A program made the translations under genes and the position numbers. From assembly GCA_001604185.1 (NCBI GenBank), contig LVAV01000092.1, positions 59,867 through 123,866 on the forward strand: a stretch of 64,000 nucleotides of DNA, written 5' to 3'. Under the pieces are notes generated by a model that was not told the origin of the DNA, did no database searches, and was given only the letters and a program-made list of their open reading frames with translations. This document shows, piece after piece, positions 1 to 8,834 of the stretch. The DNA is from Clostridiales bacterium Firm_16. GTDB lineage: Bacteria; Bacillota; Clostridia; Saccharofermentanales; Saccharofermentanaceae. The stretch's first letter is position 1, and each line of letters opens with the position of its first letter.

Positions 1-435
1 GACGGACTGGATCCTCTGGCCCGTGCCAAGTTCAAGGAACAGATCCGCTCGATCTGTAAGGAGAAGGAAATGACCATCGTGATCTCCAGTCACTCCATTA
101 AGGAACTGGAAGATTTCTGCGATGACTTTGTGGCACTGGATGGACAGACCGCCGTTACCGGTGGTGAGATCACCGGTAACCAGCAGATGATCTGCAAATT
201 CCAGCTGGCCTTTTCTGCTGTACCGGAGCCCTCACTTTTCAAGGATCTTCCGGTGCGCTCGTTCAAAGTGACCGGACGCGTGGCGCAAGTTATTTTCGAG
301 GGGGATCCGGCGACGATCCGTCCGATGCTTGACGCACTGAATCCCCTATTGATCGATGAACTGGAGGTTTCTTTCGACGAAGCATATATCGGAAATCTCC
401 TGCAGGAATTCAAGGGAGGTGCGAAGCATGACTAA
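1..435 (+). CDS. ABC transporter ATP-binding protein, C-terminal part
   Basis: The frame is open at the left edge, so the N-terminus with Walker A and the signature motif lies outside the window. The visible part begins in the D-loop (GLDP), followed by the switch-histidine strand (TIVISSHS), which identifies an ABC ATPase. About 144 residues are seen, ending in a C-terminal extension typical of DrrA/CcmA-type exporter ATPases. The next gene overlaps it by 8 bp and encodes a multi-spanning membrane protein, so the two probably form an ABC-2 exporter. The substrate cannot be told. The family call is secure; the role is inferred. Confidence 0.85.
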   Translation, partial: DGLDPLARAKFKEQIRSICKEKEMTIVISSHSIKELEDFCDDFVALDGQTAVTGGEITGNQQMICKFQLAFSAVPEPSLFKDLPVRSFKVTGRVAQVIFEGDPATIRPMLDALNPLLIDELEVSFDEAYIGNLLQEFKGGAKHD

Positions 436-1456
436 TACCGGTAAATACTTCCTCTTCCACTTTAAGAAGACATTGATCCGTCTTGCGGTGATCGTCCTTG
501 CGGGTCTGATCCTGACCGACGGAACGGTCCTGAGCTGGTATAATTCCCAGACACCCGCCGGCGTCAGCACGATCTACTATAACGTGAATTTCTACATGAT
601 GTGTTTCTATTACGCACTTGTCGCCCTCGTTGTTCCGATACTGGAGCTTGCGTCCTTCCACAATAAATGTGCGCTGGATACCTTCTTCTCCGTACCAATC
701 CGGCGCACCTCGCTGGTCCTTACCCACATGACCAACGGTGCACTGCAGATCTCTATTTCGCTTTTCCTGTCGTGTTTCTGGGCGACAGTCAAGATCGCTA
801 AGATCCCCGATGTGATCCTTTTCAACATGCTGCCCTTCTTCCTGGGAATGTTGCTGCTTATGCTGGCGTACTATTCCGTTAACTGCTTCGCTTTCCTGTC
901 GGCCAACCGGGTCGTGGATGGTGCCCTGCTGGCGGTTCTGTATACCGGTGTCCCCATCGCACTTTACATCTTCGCCGAGCGTGTCATGGATTCTCTGGAC
1001 TTATATAGCCGCAATGGCGTCTTCAATATCTCGCCGGTCATCAGCATGTCCGCTCTTACGGACTACTTTGAACACCTGTTCTCTTCCGGCGGCTACCGGT
1101 ATTCCCCTCCCATCTTTACCTTCGCAGAGAATCTCAGCGTACTGTTATCAATCCTGATCGGGTTTGCCGCAGTGTTGCTTTCGATTTGGCTGTTCTGCAG
1201 GAAAAGAGCTGAGAAAGCGGGCGGGATCTCGGATGCATGGTGGGGCTACCCCATCCTGGTTCCTTTCTTCGGATTCAACCTGGTCATGCACGGCGGTTCT
1301 TTCCTCTGGGGCGTCTTCGTCGGCATCATGGTCTTCATCGGATATGTTATATACAGAAGAAGCCCACGGCTCCGGATCCACGAGTGGATACTGCTGGGTA
1401 TCATCACTCTGATAGGAATCCTGGATGTGGACTTCATCGAGATGTTCTTAGGTTGA
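428..1456 (+). CDS. ABC-2-type membrane protein, permease partner
   Basis: A 342-residue polytopic membrane protein. Hydrophobic segments lie near residues 15-35, 60-80, 110-135, 145-170, 180-200 and 260-340, with few charged stretches between. I place the start at ATG 428 because GGGAGGT lies about 9 nt upstream and it overlaps the ATPase stop, as in translationally coupled pairs; an upstream in-frame ATG at 356 sits inside the ATPase gene without a site. It is most likely the membrane half of the exporter whose ATPase precedes it. No recognised catalytic motif. It converges with the sufB-like gene, separated by only 19 bp. Confidence 0.7.
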   Translation: MTNTGKYFLFHFKKTLIRLAVIVLAGLILTDGTVLSWYNSQTPAGVSTIYYNVNFYMMCFYYALVALVVPILELASFHNKCALDTFFSVPIRRTSLVLTHMTNGALQISISLFLSCFWATVKIAKIPDVILFNMLPFFLGMLLLMLAYYSVNCFAFLSANRVVDGALLAVLYTGVPIALYIFAERVMDSLDLYSRNGVFNISPVISMSALTDYFEHLFSSGGYRYSPPIFTFAENLSVLLSILIGFAAVLLSIWLFCRKRAEKAGGISDAWWGYPILVPFFGFNLVMHGGSFLWGVFVGIMVFIGYVIYRRSPRLRIHEWILLGIITLIGILDVDFIEMFLG

Positions 1457-1475
1457 TTTCTCCCTTTAAGAAGAA

Positions 1476-2402
1476 TTACTTCAGGAAGCCGTTGATGATC
1501 TGTTCTTCGGCTTCTTGTTCTGTCAGGCCCAATGTCATGAGCTTGATCAGCTGCTCGCCGGCGATTTTACCGATGGCGGCTTCGTGCACGAGAGCGGCGT
1601 CTACCGAGTTTGCCTCCAGTCCCGGCACCGCCAGGATCCGTCCGTTATCCATGATGATGGCATCGCACTCGGTATGTCCGGAGCAGGCCGCATTACCCGT
1701 CAACACCGCGTCGAATTTCTGGTAGGAATCGTCTCTTGCGACAGAACGGGATACAACATCCGCGGAACTGCCTTCACCATTGAGATCTACCCGGTAATTG
1801 CTTACCGCGCTCTGCTTATCGTGGGTCATGAGACGCTCGTGCACCACAAGTCTCGCACCTTTTCCCAGTTCAGCCTTAGTATCACGAACCGTATCGTCAA
1901 CGCCCTTGATCTGGACCATCTCCATCTCCATGTAGCTGTCTTCTTCCATATACACTTCCGTACCCGGATTCAGGATACGCTTACCTGTACCCTCACCGGA
2001 ACCGTAGTGCTTCTCTACGTACTTGACTCTGGCACCCTTGCCCACGAAGAAACGGTGAATACCGTCATGCTCCGAATCCTTCGGTCCGCAGTTATCGATA
2101 CCGCAGCCGGCTACGATGACAACATCGCAGTCTTCCCCGATGTAAAAGTCATTATAGACCATCTCCTTGATGCCGCTGGCGGTCATGACTACAGGAATAT
2201 GGACACTCTCGTTCTTCGTACCCGGCTTGATCCGGATATCGATACCGGAAGAACCTTCCTTCGGTGTGATCTCGATATTGGCTGTAGACTGTCTGCCTAC
2301 CGCCTGACCATTGGCACGGATATTAAATGCACCTACCGGCACCTTGTGCAGGTCGGCGACTTCTTCTAAAAGGCGGTCTGATACCGCATCCAGATTCAGC
2401 AT
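1476..2402 (-). CDS. sufB: SufB/SufD-family Fe-S scaffold (short form)
   Basis: A 308-residue SufB/SufD-family protein, much shorter than E. coli SufB (about 495 residues). It keeps the beta-helix core and C-terminal helices. Residues matching the SufB catalytic set are present: Cys246 in a TECDA context (SufB C405) and His273-Glu274 in an HEA context (SufB H433/E434). This suggests a true scaffold rather than a SufD-like partner. It overlaps sufC by 7 bp and should form a minimal SufBC complex that assembles [4Fe-4S] clusters in the cytoplasm, as in the proposed ancestral two-gene SMS-type systems. No sufS, sufU or sufD is adjacent. The start at 2402 follows a GGAG-rich site inside the end of sufC. 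Confidence 0.88.
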   Translation of the reverse strand: MLNLDAVSDRLLEEVADLHKVPVGAFNIRANGQAVGRQSTANIEITPKEGSSGIDIRIKPGTKNESVHIPVVMTASGIKEMVYNDFYIGEDCDVVIVAGCGIDNCGPKDSEHDGIHRFFVGKGARVKYVEKHYGSGEGTGKRILNPGTEVYMEEDSYMEMEMVQIKGVDDTVRDTKAELGKGARLVVHERLMTHDKQSAVSNYRVDLNGEGSSADVVSRSVARDDSYQKFDAVLTGNAACSGHTECDAIIMDNGRILAVPGLEANSVDAALVHEAAIGKIAGEQLIKLMTLGLTEQEAEEQIINGFLK

Positions 2403-3151
2403 TCTGTCTCCTCCTTCTCCTTGGGAAGTCCCTTACCGCAGCCCTTCACAGAAGAGGCGGTTCCCGCCAGTTTCGGCATGATCTCCTTGGCCGGACCGGT
2501 TGCCTCCAGCTGACCGTCCTTGATGACGACGATCTCATCGGCAATATTCAGGATCCTCTCCTGGTGGGAAATGATCAGGATAGAACTGTCCTGGATCTTC
2601 TTGCGCATATCTTCGAATACTTCGATCAGGTTCTGGAAACTCCACAGGTCGATACCAGCCTCCGGCTCATCGAAGACAGAAAGCTTCGAAGCTTTGGCCA
2701 GAATGGTAGCGATCTCAATACGCTTTAATTCACCTCCGGACAAGCTGGCGTTCACTTCACGATTGATATAGTCTCTGGCGCAGAGTCCTACGGCGGAGAG
2801 ATACTTACATGCATCCACCGTGCTCAGCTTCGTGCCGGTAGCCAGACGGATCAGGTCGAAGACCTGGATGCCCTTGAAGCGTACCGGCTGTTGGAATGCA
2901 AAGCCGATACCTTTCTTCGCTCTGTCTGTGATGGACGTCTCGGTAATATCCTCTCCGTCGAAAAGGATCTTTCCGGATGTAGGACGGATAATGCCGGCGA
3001 TCAGCTTCGCCAGCGTGGACTTACCGCCGCCGTTCGGTCCTGTGATGACGGTCAGATTGCCGTCCGGTATAGTCAGGCTGATATCCCGAAGGATCTCTTT
3101 GCCATTGCCTTCTTCATTAACTTCAAAAGAAACATGTTGCAGTTCCAGCAT
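2396..3151 (-). CDS. sufC: Fe-S cluster assembly ATPase SufC
   Basis: A 251-residue ABC ATPase of the SufC type. Walker A is GPNGGGKST (near residue 38), the signature LSGGELKRIEIA, and Walker B runs into FDEPEAGID. It powers conformational change in the SufB scaffold. The ribosome binding site GGAGGA lies within the last codons (Glu-Glu-Glu) and stop of the upstream histidine kinase gene, and only 2 bp separate the two genes. Transcription and translation therefore appear coupled to the Bce-type signalling genes, an unusual context for sufC. Family assignment is firm. Confidence 0.9.
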   Translation of the reverse strand: MLELQHVSFEVNEEGNGKEILRDISLTIPDGNLTVITGPNGGGKSTLAKLIAGIIRPTSGKILFDGEDITETSITDRAKKGIGFAFQQPVRFKGIQVFDLIRLATGTKLSTVDACKYLSAVGLCARDYINREVNASLSGGELKRIEIATILAKASKLSVFDEPEAGIDLWSFQNLIEVFEDMRKKIQDSSILIISHQERILNIADEIVVIKDGQLEATGPAKEIMPKLAGTASSVKGCGKGLPKEKEETEC

Positions 3152-3153
3152 GC

Positions 3154-4170
3154 TTATTCCTCCTCGCGTGTACTCACGTCTGGGTATTGTACCACGACTG
3201 TAAACCCCTTTCCTGTTTCCGAAGTTACATTTAGATCAAATTTCATGTCATCTGCCAGTTTTTTCGCCAGATAAAGACCCATTCCCGTGGCCTTGCCTCG
3301 TTTCTCCCCGGTATTTCCGGTGAAACCCCGTTCGAAGATATACGGCAGGTCAGACTTCTTCACACCAATGCCATTGTCTTCGATCTTGAGGCAGTTCTTC
3401 TCCGGCGCGGAGAAAGTGAGCTTCGGATCATCGGAAGAATACTTGATGGAGTTGCTCACGAACTGACCCAGCATGTAGCGCAGGGCGCGGCGGTCGGCGA
3501 AGATGGTCTGACGGTCCAGCTCGTTGATGGCCAGGATCTCCTTCTCCGAAAGCAGCGGCCGGTAATCTTCCAGGACCTCGTCCACCACGTCCTTGAGAAG
3601 AAGGTTCTCAAGAAGATAGTCCTTGCGCTCGCCCTTGATGCGGGCATACTGCAGCATCTGCTCCACCGACTCATTTAGGCGGCTTCGGATGTATTCGATC
3701 TTATAGACCATGTCGGGATCCATGTCGTCCCGGTTGTTGTCCAGGATCATGGTCAGAAGGGCAATGGGCGTCTTCGCCTCGTGGGCCCAGGATTCCACAT
3801 ATTCTTCGTAATCTTCGTTCTGGGAAAGAAGGTTCGCCTTCTCTCTTTCAGCCTTCTCCAGCATCTTCAGGAGCGTATTCAGACGGGACCTCGGGTAACC
3901 GGAAAGCCTGGAAAGAAGGATCTGGGCACGGGCATCGGTAGGTTCACGCAGATACGCATCGAAGACCTGGGCCATCCGGTTTTCCCGGTGCCAGAGATAC
4001 GCACATACCAGTGCAAAAGAACCCAATGTAAACAGAACCAGTGACAACGTCAGCATCTTTAAGGCCCGGGCATCTACAAGCCAGAGCGCACCGACGAAGA
4101 AAACATCGCAGGCCAGCATGTACAGCAGCCAGTGGATCTGGCTTCTTACGATGCAAAAGAACTTTCTCAT
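3154..4170 (-). CDS. Bce-type sensor histidine kinase
   Basis: A 338-residue intramembrane-sensing histidine kinase (BceS/GraS class). Two N-terminal membrane helices (about 12-30 and 37-57) are joined by an almost absent external loop. The phospho-acceptor lies in a HEAKTP box near residue 128. The ATPase domain shows the N box (QFVSNSIKYS) and G boxes (DNGIG, GKATGMGLYL). Kinases of this class do not bind the peptide themselves but sense the flux of the BceAB transporter. The start ATG overlaps the stop of the response regulator (ATGA). The final codons carry the sufC ribosome binding site. Confidence 0.88.
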   Translation of the reverse strand: MRKFFCIVRSQIHWLLYMLACDVFFVGALWLVDARALKMLTLSLVLFTLGSFALVCAYLWHRENRMAQVFDAYLREPTDARAQILLSRLSGYPRSRLNTLLKMLEKAEREKANLLSQNEDYEEYVESWAHEAKTPIALLTMILDNNRDDMDPDMVYKIEYIRSRLNESVEQMLQYARIKGERKDYLLENLLLKDVVDEVLEDYRPLLSEKEILAINELDRQTIFADRRALRYMLGQFVSNSIKYSSDDPKLTFSAPEKNCLKIEDNGIGVKKSDLPYIFERGFTGNTGEKRGKATGMGLYLAKKLADDMKFDLNVTSETGKGFTVVVQYPDVSTREEE

Positions 4171-4847
4171 GGTGCCTCCTCAATGGGTACCAGCTGGTAT
4201 CCCACGCCCCGGGCGGCAGTCACGGTCAGTTTCATGGAGAGGCCGGCCATGGTCTTCTTGAGTCGGGTGAGATTGACCTGCAGGGCATTCTCATCGATGA
4301 ATTCACTAGTGCCCCATACTGCTTCGCAGATGGTCTCTTTAGGCACGACACTGCCCATGTCCAGCATCAGCACTTCCAGTATCTTTCCCTGGTTCTTCGG
4401 AAGCAACACGGAATGGTTATCGATATAAAGCGTATAGGTGCCGCGGTCCAACAGGAACCCCGGTCCCTCCAGCATATTGCTTCTTCCTTCGTAGCGCTTG
4501 AGAACATTGGCGATCCGCGCCAGAAGGCGTTCTTTCCTATAGGGTTTCGTGATGTATTCATCCGCACCCAGTTCCAGGGCATGGAGTTCATCACGCAGCT
4601 GATCCCGGGAGGTCAGAACGACCACCGGGACCGCGCTTTTATTCTTGATTTCACGACAGATCTGAAATCCGCTCTTCTCCGGGAGATTGATATCCAGCAG
4701 CAGAAGATCCGGGGGATCCTGAAGCACCGTTTCCGTAACGGAAGCGAAATCCGAGACCAGGGAGACTTCGTAGCCTTCCTTACCCAGCATGGTGGCCAAC
4801 TCCTGTGCCACCATCTCTTCATCTTCCACCACTGCGATTCGCTTCAT
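4167..4847 (-). CDS. OmpR-family response regulator (BceR-like)
   Basis: A 226-residue regulator. The receiver domain (residues 1-115) has the acidic pocket in VVEDEE, the phospho-acceptor Asp in LLLDINLP near residue 52 and the conserved Lys in YITKPY near residue 101. The C-terminal winged helix (130-220) is of the OmpR/PhoB type. It probably binds the inverted repeat TTACA-N5-TGTAA upstream of bceA (7722-7738) and switches on its own operon. The gene follows bceB by 16 bp and overlaps the kinase. Confidence 0.88.
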   Translation of the reverse strand: MKRIAVVEDEEMVAQELATMLGKEGYEVSLVSDFASVTETVLQDPPDLLLLDINLPEKSGFQICREIKNKSAVPVVVLTSRDQLRDELHALELGADEYITKPYRKERLLARIANVLKRYEGRSNMLEGPGFLLDRGTYTLYIDNHSVLLPKNQGKILEVLMLDMGSVVPKETICEAVWGTSEFIDENALQVNLTRLKKTMAGLSMKLTVTAARGVGYQLVPIEEAP

Positions 4848-4863
4848 GAACGGTCTTCCTTTA

Positions 4864-6909
4864 TCACTCTTCTCTCTCAGGCGTCATCAGGGTCTCCAGG
4901 AATCGGGAACTGGAACGCTTGACGAGGAACATATACACATATTCTATCAGACAGAACATGACTATCACAATCAGAACGACAGGAATCATGGTCGACATGC
5001 TGACTTTGGTCCGGCTCGAAAGGATCCCGTTAAAGAGCGCACGAGTTGCGAAGTAGGCGCTGGCACAGGCCACGGCAATCGGGATACCGAAATACCAGTT
5101 GATCTGTTTTTTAGAACTCTTGTACAGCGTCTTGTGGTCGGCGCCCAGCTTCACCAGTGTACGGTAACGGCGGGAGGAGCGCTTCTGACCCATGAGGAAC
5201 TGCACGGCCAGGATGGTGTTGGCAACGATCAGGAAGATCATGGCCAGGTAGAGGGTGATATAGCTGGCAGCCACAAGGTAGAACAGCTGACGGCCCATGT
5301 TCTGCAGGTAACTTTCGTACTCGATCGGGTACGTATTCAGTTTCTCATTGATCTCAGTATAGACCTGCACCTGATCTTCTTTGGCATACTTGGTGCGGTC
5401 CAGGATACCGTTGAGATAGGTCTCTTCTCTTCCGTCCACGAACCTGTCGAAGTCGGCATCCGGCACGATCAGGGCGCCGGCCAGGGTGATATAGCGGTCG
5501 GTGACGATAGGTGCTTGCTGCATTTTGCCGGCCATGACGAAGTCCTTATCCACCAGTTTAACATGTGGTCTTTGAGAAAGGATCTCATTGTCCTCCGTCT
5601 CGTTTCCTGCAAATGTCTCGCTTCTATAAAGCCCGATCTCGCCTTCCTGCAGCACATAGGGTTCGTACCCCATGGCTTCGATGAGTTTGCAGTAATCCGA
5701 GTAGCGGATCATGAATGGGAAGCCATCGATGCCGGCACCTCTGTAATGCGGATCCACCATTTCATACTTTTCTCTATAGATTCGATTGAATTCATCTCCG
5801 TCAAAAGCACTTTCGTAGTTTTCGTGTCCGACAACATACGGGTGTCCGAGCTTCAATGTGTCCAGGAAAGCGAAGCGGTCTTCGATCCCTGCATCCTTGA
5901 CATAGGTCATCTGGTCCTTGCCTTCGTTAAGGTCGGCGAAAGTATAGTCGACGCGCTTGGTGTCGTACATGTTGTACGCGGAGAAAGTTCCCAGACCGGC
6001 GGCCAGACAGGCCACGGCCACCAGGATCAGAATGGAGCAGATCGCCAATGTACCGGACTTAAAGATGACGGTGTCTTCTACCTGACGGAAGTTAAATACA
6101 TGGAGTTTTTTCGAAGTTCCGAGATGGGCGATCCGGTCGATGACGACACGGAGTCCGCGGAACAGAAGGATCGTACCGATCAGTCCCAGAAGGACGGTGA
6201 TTCCCATCGTCTTTGCGTCCTCCCATGCATCGCCGCGGATGCCCAGGAAATATGCACTGCCCAGTACGCCTGCACCCAGGATCAGGAGAATCACGTGGAG
6301 GGTCGAGTTCTTCTTCATACGGACATTATCCGGCGCGTCCTGAAGCAGTGTGCCCACTTCTTTGAAGCTCAGCTTGACGGCGTGGATGATGAAGGCAAGA
6401 AGCTTTACTCCCAGGAAGCCCAGGGTCGTATATCCGACGGCTTCCAGGTTGAAAGTCACCTGATGTCCCAGGAATCCGATGCCCACCATTTTCACGGTAA
6501 GAAGGCTGATGAGTTCAGTAAGAAGTACGGATACCGGAAGGCCGATGAGCAATGCGATGGCACTGCTGCTTACGTCTTCGAGAAGGAGCATGCCCAGAAG
6601 TTTCAGTCTCTTCATGCCCATCATGATGTAGACGCCGAACTCGTGACTTCGTCGTTCGATCTGGTATTTACTGGCAAAATAGATCAGTGCGAATATGATG
6701 AATAATGTGAAGCCGTATAGGACAACGATCATGGCGAAAAGCTTTCTGATCGCGTCACTCTCCAGGGTCTGCAGGTAGCGCATCACGTCCTGGCTGGAAA
6801 GTGAAAGCACAACATAGAATGCAATGATCGACAGGACCAGAGATCCCATGAACAGTGCATTTTCCTTATGGCTTCGTACGCTGTTACGGAAAACAAGTTT
6901 AAAGAACAT
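4864..6909 (-). CDS. bceB: BceB-type ABC transporter permease
   Basis: A 681-residue permease of the BceB/FtsX family, with about ten membrane helices and a large extracytoplasmic domain of about 200 residues between helices 7 and 8 (roughly 310-520), the hallmark of antimicrobial-peptide resistance and sensing transporters such as BceAB for bacitracin. I start at ATG 6909 (MFFKLVF) because GGAGG is 8 nt upstream; a GTG two codons earlier is too close to it. It overlaps bceA by 11 bp. It likely removes cell-wall-active peptides from lipid II-cycle intermediates and signals to the kinase. The peptide specificity is unknown. Confidence 0.88.
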   Translation of the reverse strand: MFFKLVFRNSVRSHKENALFMGSLVLSIIAFYVVLSLSSQDVMRYLQTLESDAIRKLFAMIVVLYGFTLFIIFALIYFASKYQIERRSHEFGVYIMMGMKRLKLLGMLLLEDVSSSAIALLIGLPVSVLLTELISLLTVKMVGIGFLGHQVTFNLEAVGYTTLGFLGVKLLAFIIHAVKLSFKEVGTLLQDAPDNVRMKKNSTLHVILLILGAGVLGSAYFLGIRGDAWEDAKTMGITVLLGLIGTILLFRGLRVVIDRIAHLGTSKKLHVFNFRQVEDTVIFKSGTLAICSILILVAVACLAAGLGTFSAYNMYDTKRVDYTFADLNEGKDQMTYVKDAGIEDRFAFLDTLKLGHPYVVGHENYESAFDGDEFNRIYREKYEMVDPHYRGAGIDGFPFMIRYSDYCKLIEAMGYEPYVLQEGEIGLYRSETFAGNETEDNEILSQRPHVKLVDKDFVMAGKMQQAPIVTDRYITLAGALIVPDADFDRFVDGREETYLNGILDRTKYAKEDQVQVYTEINEKLNTYPIEYESYLQNMGRQLFYLVAASYITLYLAMIFLIVANTILAVQFLMGQKRSSRRYRTLVKLGADHKTLYKSSKKQINWYFGIPIAVACASAYFATRALFNGILSSRTKVSMSTMIPVVLIVIVMFCLIEYVYMFLVKRSSSRFLETLMTPEREE

Positions 6910-7663
6910 TTGCACTGCCTCCTCCCAGCTGGGCCAGAACTTTCAGGATACGCTCGTAGAAATCCTGACGGTTCTCTCCATCGTCTTTACGAAGTTCATG
7001 GAAAAGTTTGCCGTCCTGGATAAACATAATGCGGTTGCAAAAGCTTGCTGCATTGGAATCGTGGGTGACCATGAGGATCGTGGCCCCATCATCTTTGTTA
7101 AGGCCCTCCAGCTTGGTCATAAGAGCTTTTGCATTCTTAGAATCCAGCGCGCCGGTCGGCTCATCGCAGAGGATCAGTCCCGGATTCAGGATCAGGGCGC
7201 GGGCAGCGGCGATACGCTGCTTCTCACCACCGGACATCTGAGAAGGAAATTTGTTGAGGATCTCGGTGATCTCCAGATAGGATGCCAGTTTATCGAAACG
7301 CTCGTCGCTCACCTTCGTGCTGTGGAGGGAGACCGGCAGGAGAATATTCTCCCTGCCGGTCAGATTATCGATCAGTTCGAAGCTCTGAAAGAGGTAACCC
7401 ATTTCCTTGCCTCTGTATTCTGCCAGTGCCGAACCGGAAAGCTTATTGATGGCGGTACCGTTCATCTCGATGGTACCCGCGGACGGCGAGATGACGGCCG
7501 CGATGCAGTTCAGAAGTGTAGATTTACCGGAACCCGAAGCACCCATGATGCCCAGGAACTCACCCGGCATGACCTCGAAAGAGATCCCGTCGATAGCCTT
7601 CGTCTGGCTCTCGCCCTTTCCATAGTATTTCTTCAACGATTCGATCTTTAATACGGGTTGCAT
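6899..7663 (-). CDS. bceA: BceA-type ABC transporter ATPase
   Basis: A 254-residue ATPase of the MacB/LolD/BceA class. Walker A is GASGSGKST near residue 41, the Q-loop is in YLFQSF, the signature MSGGEKQRIAAARAL, and Walker B CDEPTGALD. It is the first gene of the minus-strand run bceA-bceB-regulator-kinase-sufC-sufB. The ribosome binding site GGGAGGATC is 7-8 nt upstream of the ATG. The preceding 90 bp hold the likely operator and promoter. Confidence 0.9.
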   Translation of the reverse strand: MQPVLKIESLKKYYGKGESQTKAIDGISFEVMPGEFLGIMGASGSGKSTLLNCIAAVISPSAGTIEMNGTAINKLSGSALAEYRGKEMGYLFQSFELIDNLTGRENILLPVSLHSTKVSDERFDKLASYLEITEILNKFPSQMSGGEKQRIAAARALILNPGLILCDEPTGALDSKNAKALMTKLEGLNKDDGATILMVTHDSNAASFCNRIMFIQDGKLFHELRKDDGENRQDFYERILKVLAQLGGGSANVL

Positions 7664-7692
7664 AACAGATCCTCCCTTTCTTTCTTGAGTAC

Positions 7693-7738
7693 ATCCTAAA
7701 ACAAGGGAGGAAGAAATACCACTTACATCGCGTGTAAG
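7693..7738 (-). promoter_or_regulatory. BceR-like operator and promoter of the bce-suf operon
   Basis: Positions 7722-7738 are a perfect inverted repeat, CTTACA-TCGCG-TGTAAG. It matches the TnACA-spacer-TGTAA layout I recall for BceR-type regulators, with a 5-nt rather than 4-nt centre. A TAGGAT hexamer (7693-7698, minus strand) can serve as the -10; the -35 position is poor, as expected for an activator-dependent promoter with the activator bound just upstream. It lies 59 bp from the bceA start. Confidence 0.55.
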
Positions 7739-7755
7739 GATTCCACGATGATGGA

Positions 7756-8823
7756 TTATGAAACAATCGTGCCTCCGCCGAGTACTTCTTCGCCGTCATA
7801 GAACACGGCGGCCTGGCCGGGTGTGATGGCGCGGATCGGTTCGTCGAAGACAAGGCGGACGCGGTTGTCGGGAAGCGGGTATGCTGTGGCCCACTGTTCT
7901 TTCTGGTGGTAGCGGAGCTTGGCTTGGACACGGATCTCGGATGTCGGGATCTCGCCGGAGATCCAGTTTACATCTTCGATGATCGCTTCTGTGTTCCGGA
8001 GATCCTCATCGTACACGAGGATCACGCGGTTGTTCTCCACATCAAGGCGGGAGACATACATCGGAGCAGGAAGGGCTAATCCGAGGCCCCTTCTCTGTCC
8101 GGGAGTATAGGCGACGATACCCTTGTGAGTGCCCAGAACGTTTCCGTCCTTATCGACAAAATCTCCGCTTGGATATTCCTTGCCGGTATATTTCTTCAAG
8201 AAAGATACGTAGTCTCCGTCCGGTACAAAACAGATGTCCTGGCTTTCTCTCTTCTCGGCATTGATCATGCCGGCGTCACGAGCCTGTTCCCGGACTTCAC
8301 TCTTCTGCAGATCGCCGAGAGGAAACACAGTATGGGCAAGCTGCTCCTGTGTCAGAGAATAAAGTACATAGCTCTGATCCTTCGACTCATCCAGGGCTTT
8401 CAGAAGATGATAACGTCCGTCACGTTTCTCGATCCTGGCATAGTGACCGGTAACGATGACGTCACAGCCCAGGACCTGGGCGCGCTCATAGAGCTTACCG
8501 AATTTCAGATAACGGTTACAATCGATACAGGGATTCGGAGTACGGCCATGTTCGTAGCAGTCCACGAACTTTCCGATGACCATCTCCTTGAACTCTTCCT
8601 TGAAATTGAAGACATAATACGGGATACCTAGGTGCCGGCATACGCTTCGGGCATCTTCCACGTCATCCAGAGAACAGCATGTCTTGGGATTGGCGATAAC
8701 GATATCCTCGTTACTATATAGCTTCATGGTGCAGCCGGTGCACTCATATCCCCGCTCCAGCATGATCTTCGCTGCGAGGGAGGAATCCACACCGCCACTC
8801 ATGGCAATCAGTGCACTGGCCAT
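7756..8823 (-). CDS. mnmA: tRNA-specific 2-thiouridylase MnmA
   Basis: A 355-residue MnmA. It has the PP-loop SGGVDSS at residues 9-15, the catalytic Cys in TPNPCIDCN near residue 100 and the second catalytic Cys in ESQDICFV near residue 197. It installs the 2-thio group on wobble uridine 34 of Lys, Glu and Gln tRNAs using sulfur relayed from a cysteine desulfurase. I choose ATG 8823 (MASALIAMSGG), which has GGAG 6 nt upstream and family-typical length; an in-frame ATG at 8862 would overlap the preceding gene. It closes a three-gene minus-strand operon. Confidence 0.93.
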   Translation of the reverse strand: MASALIAMSGGVDSSLAAKIMLERGYECTGCTMKLYSNEDIVIANPKTCCSLDDVEDARSVCRHLGIPYYVFNFKEEFKEMVIGKFVDCYEHGRTPNPCIDCNRYLKFGKLYERAQVLGCDVIVTGHYARIEKRDGRYHLLKALDESKDQSYVLYSLTQEQLAHTVFPLGDLQKSEVREQARDAGMINAEKRESQDICFVPDGDYVSFLKKYTGKEYPSGDFVDKDGNVLGTHKGIVAYTPGQRRGLGLALPAPMYVSRLDVENNRVILVYDEDLRNTEAIIEDVNWISGEIPTSEIRVQAKLRYHQKEQWATAYPLPDNRVRLVFDEPIRAITPGQAAVFYDGEEVLGGGTIVS

Positions 8824-8834
8824 CTTCTTCTCCG

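Noticed and set aside
4789..6705. 638-codon plus-strand frame opposite bceB
   Set aside because: A shadow of the bceB codon pattern; His/Gln-rich low-quality translation with no start signal.
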